NCBI GenBank assembly: GCA_012927585.1
Contig: JABBOY010000010.1
Location: 33,031-97,030, forward strand
Direction: 5' to 3'
Source: Glaciimonas sp.
Lineage (GTDB): Bacteria; Pseudomonadota; Gammaproteobacteria; Burkholderiales; Burkholderiaceae_D
Length of the DNA stretch: 64,000 bases
Position 1 is the first letter of the stretch, and every line of letters begins with the position of its first letter. A program made the translations under genes and the position numbers. This document shows positions 63,201 through 64,000 of the stretch, piece by piece. The notes below the pieces were generated by a model. It did not search any database and was not told the DNA's origin. It was given only the letters and a program-made list of their open reading frames with translations.

Positions 63201-64000
63201 GCGCAGGTACCACGGCGGACGGCAAGGCGTATACCGGCGATACCGTTTCCATCACCGGCACGGCCACGGGCACCTACAACAGCAAGGATGTGGCTGCGGC
63301 CAATGCGGTGACTTTCGGCGGCCTGACGCTGGCGGGCACACAGGCTGGCAACTACACGCTGACCGCCCAAGGTAATGCGGCGGCGACCATCACCGCCAAG
63401 GCGCTGACCGCCAGCGCCCTGACGGTAGCGGCCAGTAAAATTTATGACGGTGCAACGACGGCAACGGTAAGCGGCACCGCCGCCCTGCTGGCCGCCGAAG
63501 CCGTTGGCGCAGGTACCACGGCGGACGGCAAGGCGTATACCGGCGATGCCGTTGCCCTCAGCGGCACGGCCACGGGCACCTACAACAGCAAGGATGTAGC
63601 TGCGGCCAATGCGGTGACTTTCGGCGGCCTGACGCTGGCGGGCGCACAGGCTGGCAACTATACGATTCAAACAGCGGCGGCGACCATCACCGCCAAGGCG
63701 CTGACAGCCAGCGGCCTGACGGCAGCGGCCAACAAAATTTATGACGGTGCAACGGCGGCAACGGTAAGCGGCACCGCCGCCCTGCTGACCGCCGAAGCAA
63801 GCGGCACAGGCACGACAGCGGACGGTAAGGCGTATACCGGCGATGCCGTTGCCCTCAGCGGCACGGCCACGGGTACCTACAACAGCAAGGATGTGGCTGC
63901 GGCCAATGCGGTGACTTTCGGCGGCCTGACGCTGGCGGGCACACAGGCTGGCAACTACACGCTGACCGCCCAAGGTAATGCGGCGGCGACCATCACCGCC
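57239..64000 (+). CDS. Giant haemagglutinin-type adhesin (ESPR, TPS domain, GLUG and YDG repeats), 5' part
   Basis: At least 2254 codons without a stop; it runs off the right edge. The N-terminus MNCIYRLVWNYSSGLLVAVS is an extended signal peptide (ESPR), cleaved near APVFAGP. A haemagglutinin activity/TPS secretion domain follows (residues about 57-170): TTINQSSQNLAINWQGFNVA, NQPNAASIALNRVIGQSPSQ, VFVLNPNGVLFGASAQVNVG. Long modules of about 475 residues recur at 58511, 59930 and 61367, each rich in GLUG motifs (VGGLVGYNQGTISNSYATG type) and ending WRIYEGQSAPLLRSF. From 63091, YDG-type repeats (KIYDGATTATVSGTAALL) begin. Proteins like this are secreted by a TpsB pore and act in attachment or aggregation. 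The TpsB gene is not in the window. Confidence 0.9.
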   Translation, partial: MNCIYRLVWNYSSGLLVAVSENAKGRGKSGSPRKLIAGALALAGSAWLAPVFAGPTGGQVSAGAGTIAQAGSTTTINQSSQNLAINWQGFNVAPNEAVRFNQPNAASIALNRVIGQSPSQIMGSLRANGQVFVLNPNGVLFGASAQVNVGGLVASTLGLSDTAFMAGNYSFTGTSTAGSVVNQGSLTATQGGYIALLAPEVRNEGVIVASRGTALLAAGDKVTLNLNNGSLLGYSIDQGALNALADNKQLIQADGGQVFMSAKAADALSSAVVNNTGIIQARTIQNVGGVIKLMGDMETGTVNVGGTLDASAPTGGNGGFIETSAAHVKVADGARISTQAENGLSGTWLVDPTDFTISAGTSVQTTSGMGASTLATALGTGNVSIATSATANGSDLGDINVNAAVAWNANKLTLTAHNNININANLNASATASLALEFGQGSVAAGNTGNVITKNGAAVNLPASTTNFTTKQGSDGVLKAYTVITALGVEGDATTAPTTGTLQGMAAVANLSNNYVLGANIEACLTGGNCTSGATTAWNAGAGFAKINDFAGTFDGLGHTISNLTTNQTGANSIGLFGLSSSTSVIRNVGLVGGSVAGGTGNYVGGLVGYNQGTISNSYATGGVSSGSGYYVGGLVGYNTGTISNSYATGGVSSGSGSSVGGLVGSNHGPVNNSYATGSVTGGSYVGGLVGGNSAGINNSYAAGLVSGAGISVGGLVGYNQSTISNSFWDTVTSGQATSAGGTGLTTAQMKQMSSFSSWGTAITDTGGSSTAVWRIYEGQSAPLLRSFLAPITLTPAYDGSATTGIAGYTANIASPVTANLLATQAGLTLSSTATAGTQTAILSNFSSNQQGYDISYASRTITGTGSAADDLNIANPLSWSAGKLTLNAQNSININANLNASATASLALEFGQGSVAVGNTGNVITKNGAAVNLPASTTNFTTKQGSNGVVKNYTVITALGVEGDATTAPTTGTLQGMAAVANLSNNYVLGANIEACVTGGNCTSGATPAWNAGAGFAKINDFAGTFDGLGHTISNLTINQTGANFIGLFGVSYSTSVIRNVGLVGGSVAGGTGNNVGGLVGSANGATISNSYTTGNVSSTTGNNVGGLVGSADRATISNSYTTGNVSSTSGLYVGGLAGRNAGTISNSYATGTVSSTSGGWVGGLVGVNIGGTISNSYAAGSVTGTSHVGGLVGYNQSTISNSFWDTVTSGQATSAGGTGLTTAQMKQMSSFSSWGANITDTGGSSTAVWRIYEGQSAPLLRSFLTPITLTPVYNGTAQTLASIADYTASVASPVTANLIATQAGLTLSSTATAGTQTATLNNFSSNQQGYDISYASRTITGTGSAADDLSIANPLSWSAGKLTLNAQNSIQLNANLNASATASLALEFGQGSVAVGNTGNVITKNGAAVNLPASTTNFSTRQGSDGAVNAYTVITTLGAAADATTAPATATLQGMAASANLATNYVLGANIDAAPTSNWNSNGATTPTYAGFTPIVGVDIAFTGTFDGLGHTITGLTIDRPTTNNVGFFGDARSVIRNVGLLGGRVSGSGSVYVGGLVGFAYGATISNSYTTGNVNGSDHVGGLVGWSDSATTISNSHATGTVSGNIHVGGLVGYSGGMISNSYATGNVTGGLYIGTGGLVGVSATMVSDSYATGTVSGTQAVGGLIGRNLGAIRNSYATGNITASESWSGGLVGYNEPATSFLTISESYATGNVSSTSSEVGGLLGFNAGTVRKSYASGNVSGTTNIGGLVGTLFQTNGTISNSYATGSVTGTTTRVGGLVGLVMLGGLIESSYATGLVTGPTYTGGLVGRIASGGTVNDSFWDTVTTGQVTSAGGGTGLITVQMQQMSSFSSWATGITDTGGSSTAVWRIYEGHTSPLLRSFMTPLTLADAADATVTYNGATQNGAATANSSVLGAAATGRNAGLYNGYYSIQQGYDITGGNLTITAKALTASGLTVAASKVYDGTTGAAVIGTAALLAAEASGAGTTADGKAYTGDTVSITGTATGTYNSKDVAAANAVTFGGLTLAGTQAGNYTLTAQGNAAATITAKALTASALTVAASKIYDGATTATVSGTAALLAAEAVGAGTTADGKAYTGDAVALSGTATGTYNSKDVAAANAVTFGGLTLAGAQAGNYTIQTAAATITAKALTASGLTAAANKIYDGATAATVSGTAALLTAEASGTGTTADGKAYTGDAVALSGTATGTYNSKDVAAANAVTFGGLTLAGTQAGNYTLTAQGNAAATITA
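58511..62890 (+). repeat. Three long internal repeat modules in the adhesin
   Basis: AACCTGAATGCCTCAGCCAC recurs at 58511, 59930 and 61367, marking unit lengths of 1419 and 1437 bp. Modules 1 and 2 are almost identical over long stretches, while module 3 has diverged and has more GLUG units. Each module ends in the same TTCTGGGAYACCGT and TGGCGCATCTATGAAGGCC sequence. Recombination between modules could change the adhesin length. Confidence 0.88.
63091..64000 (+). repeat. YDG-type short repeats in the adhesin
   Basis: CAAGGCGCTGACCGCCAGTG and close variants recur at 63091, 63397 and 63694, giving units of 306 and 297 bp (102 and 99 codons). Each encodes an A-x-K-x-YDG start and a TLAGTQAGNYTLTAQG-like end. 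The array continues past the window edge. Confidence 0.85.

Noticed and set aside
57329..63973. Long minus-strand open frames opposite the adhesin (for example 57329-58489, 58523-59401, 59942-60832, 63023-63973)
   Set aside because: They are mirror images of the repeated, GC-rich adhesin frame, repeat with the same period, and show low-complexity Gly/Ala/His-rich sequence. The plus-strand frame has clear signal peptide, secretion domain and repeat families.
58511..64000. CRISPR-like spacing of repeats near the right end
   Set aside because: Repeats are in frame, of 0.3-1.4 kb period and encode GLUG or YDG motifs; they are protein repeats, not a CRISPR array. No cas genes are present.

Overview
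This window looks like chromosome of a betaproteobacterium, most likely Burkholderiales and plausibly Oxalobacteraceae. The evidence is the leucine/isovalerate (liu) gene set under a MerR-type LiuR, an aceK gene, a full mdc malonate decarboxylase operon, a B12-dependent ribonucleotide reductase, a typical betaproteobacterial initiator tRNA, and many short palindromic (REP-like) intergenic repeats. No taxonomic search was possible, so this is inference from protein character.

Bases 1-11.8 kb, mostly minus strand, hold acyl-CoA and branched-chain amino acid catabolism. Reading leftwards from liuR: thioesterase, isovaleryl-CoA dehydrogenase, aceK, thiolase, acyl-CoA dehydrogenase, a REP-associated tyrosine transposase (RAYT) between its own REP palindromes, a YchJ-like protein, an acyl-CoA synthetase, and the start of methylcrotonyl-CoA carboxylase beta. 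LiuR-type palindromes lie on both sides of liuR and inside ychJ. Bases 12.0-22.0 kb hold malonate use: a GntR regulator divergent from a TRAP transporter (dctPQM) joined by start/stop overlaps to mdcACDEGBH.

Bases 22.05-25.9 kb are a scrapyard: palindromes, a truncated group II intron, a CopG protein, a truncated PLD-helicase, the tail of a type I restriction specificity subunit, an intact Fic protein and a decayed second RAYT. Bases 25.9-30.8 kb hold a leaderless cobalamin-binding-type protein, a short-chain dehydrogenase and nrdJ behind NrdR-like boxes. Bases 31-37.8 kb hold an unusual sigma-54-like/GIY-YIG fusion, a GAF-PAS-GGDEF-EAL protein with a phase-variation-type tetranucleotide repeat, and a lipoprotein phosphoesterase. 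Bases 38-39.3 kb hold IS21, ISAs1 and cysC remnants around tRNA-fMet.

Bases 39.3-64.0 kb look like one surface-structure programme. A LuxR-type response regulator and two paralogous sensor kinases precede a 12-gene MSHA-like type IV pilus operon, then a giant ESPR/haemagglutinin-type adhesin with GLUG and YDG repeats that runs off the window. The regulator operon, the pilus operon and the adhesin each carry the same 18-bp palindrome exactly 22 nt upstream of a plausible -10 hexamer. This suggests one autoregulated regulon tying the sensor pair, pilus and adhesin together, and it is the strongest candidate here for an undescribed system.
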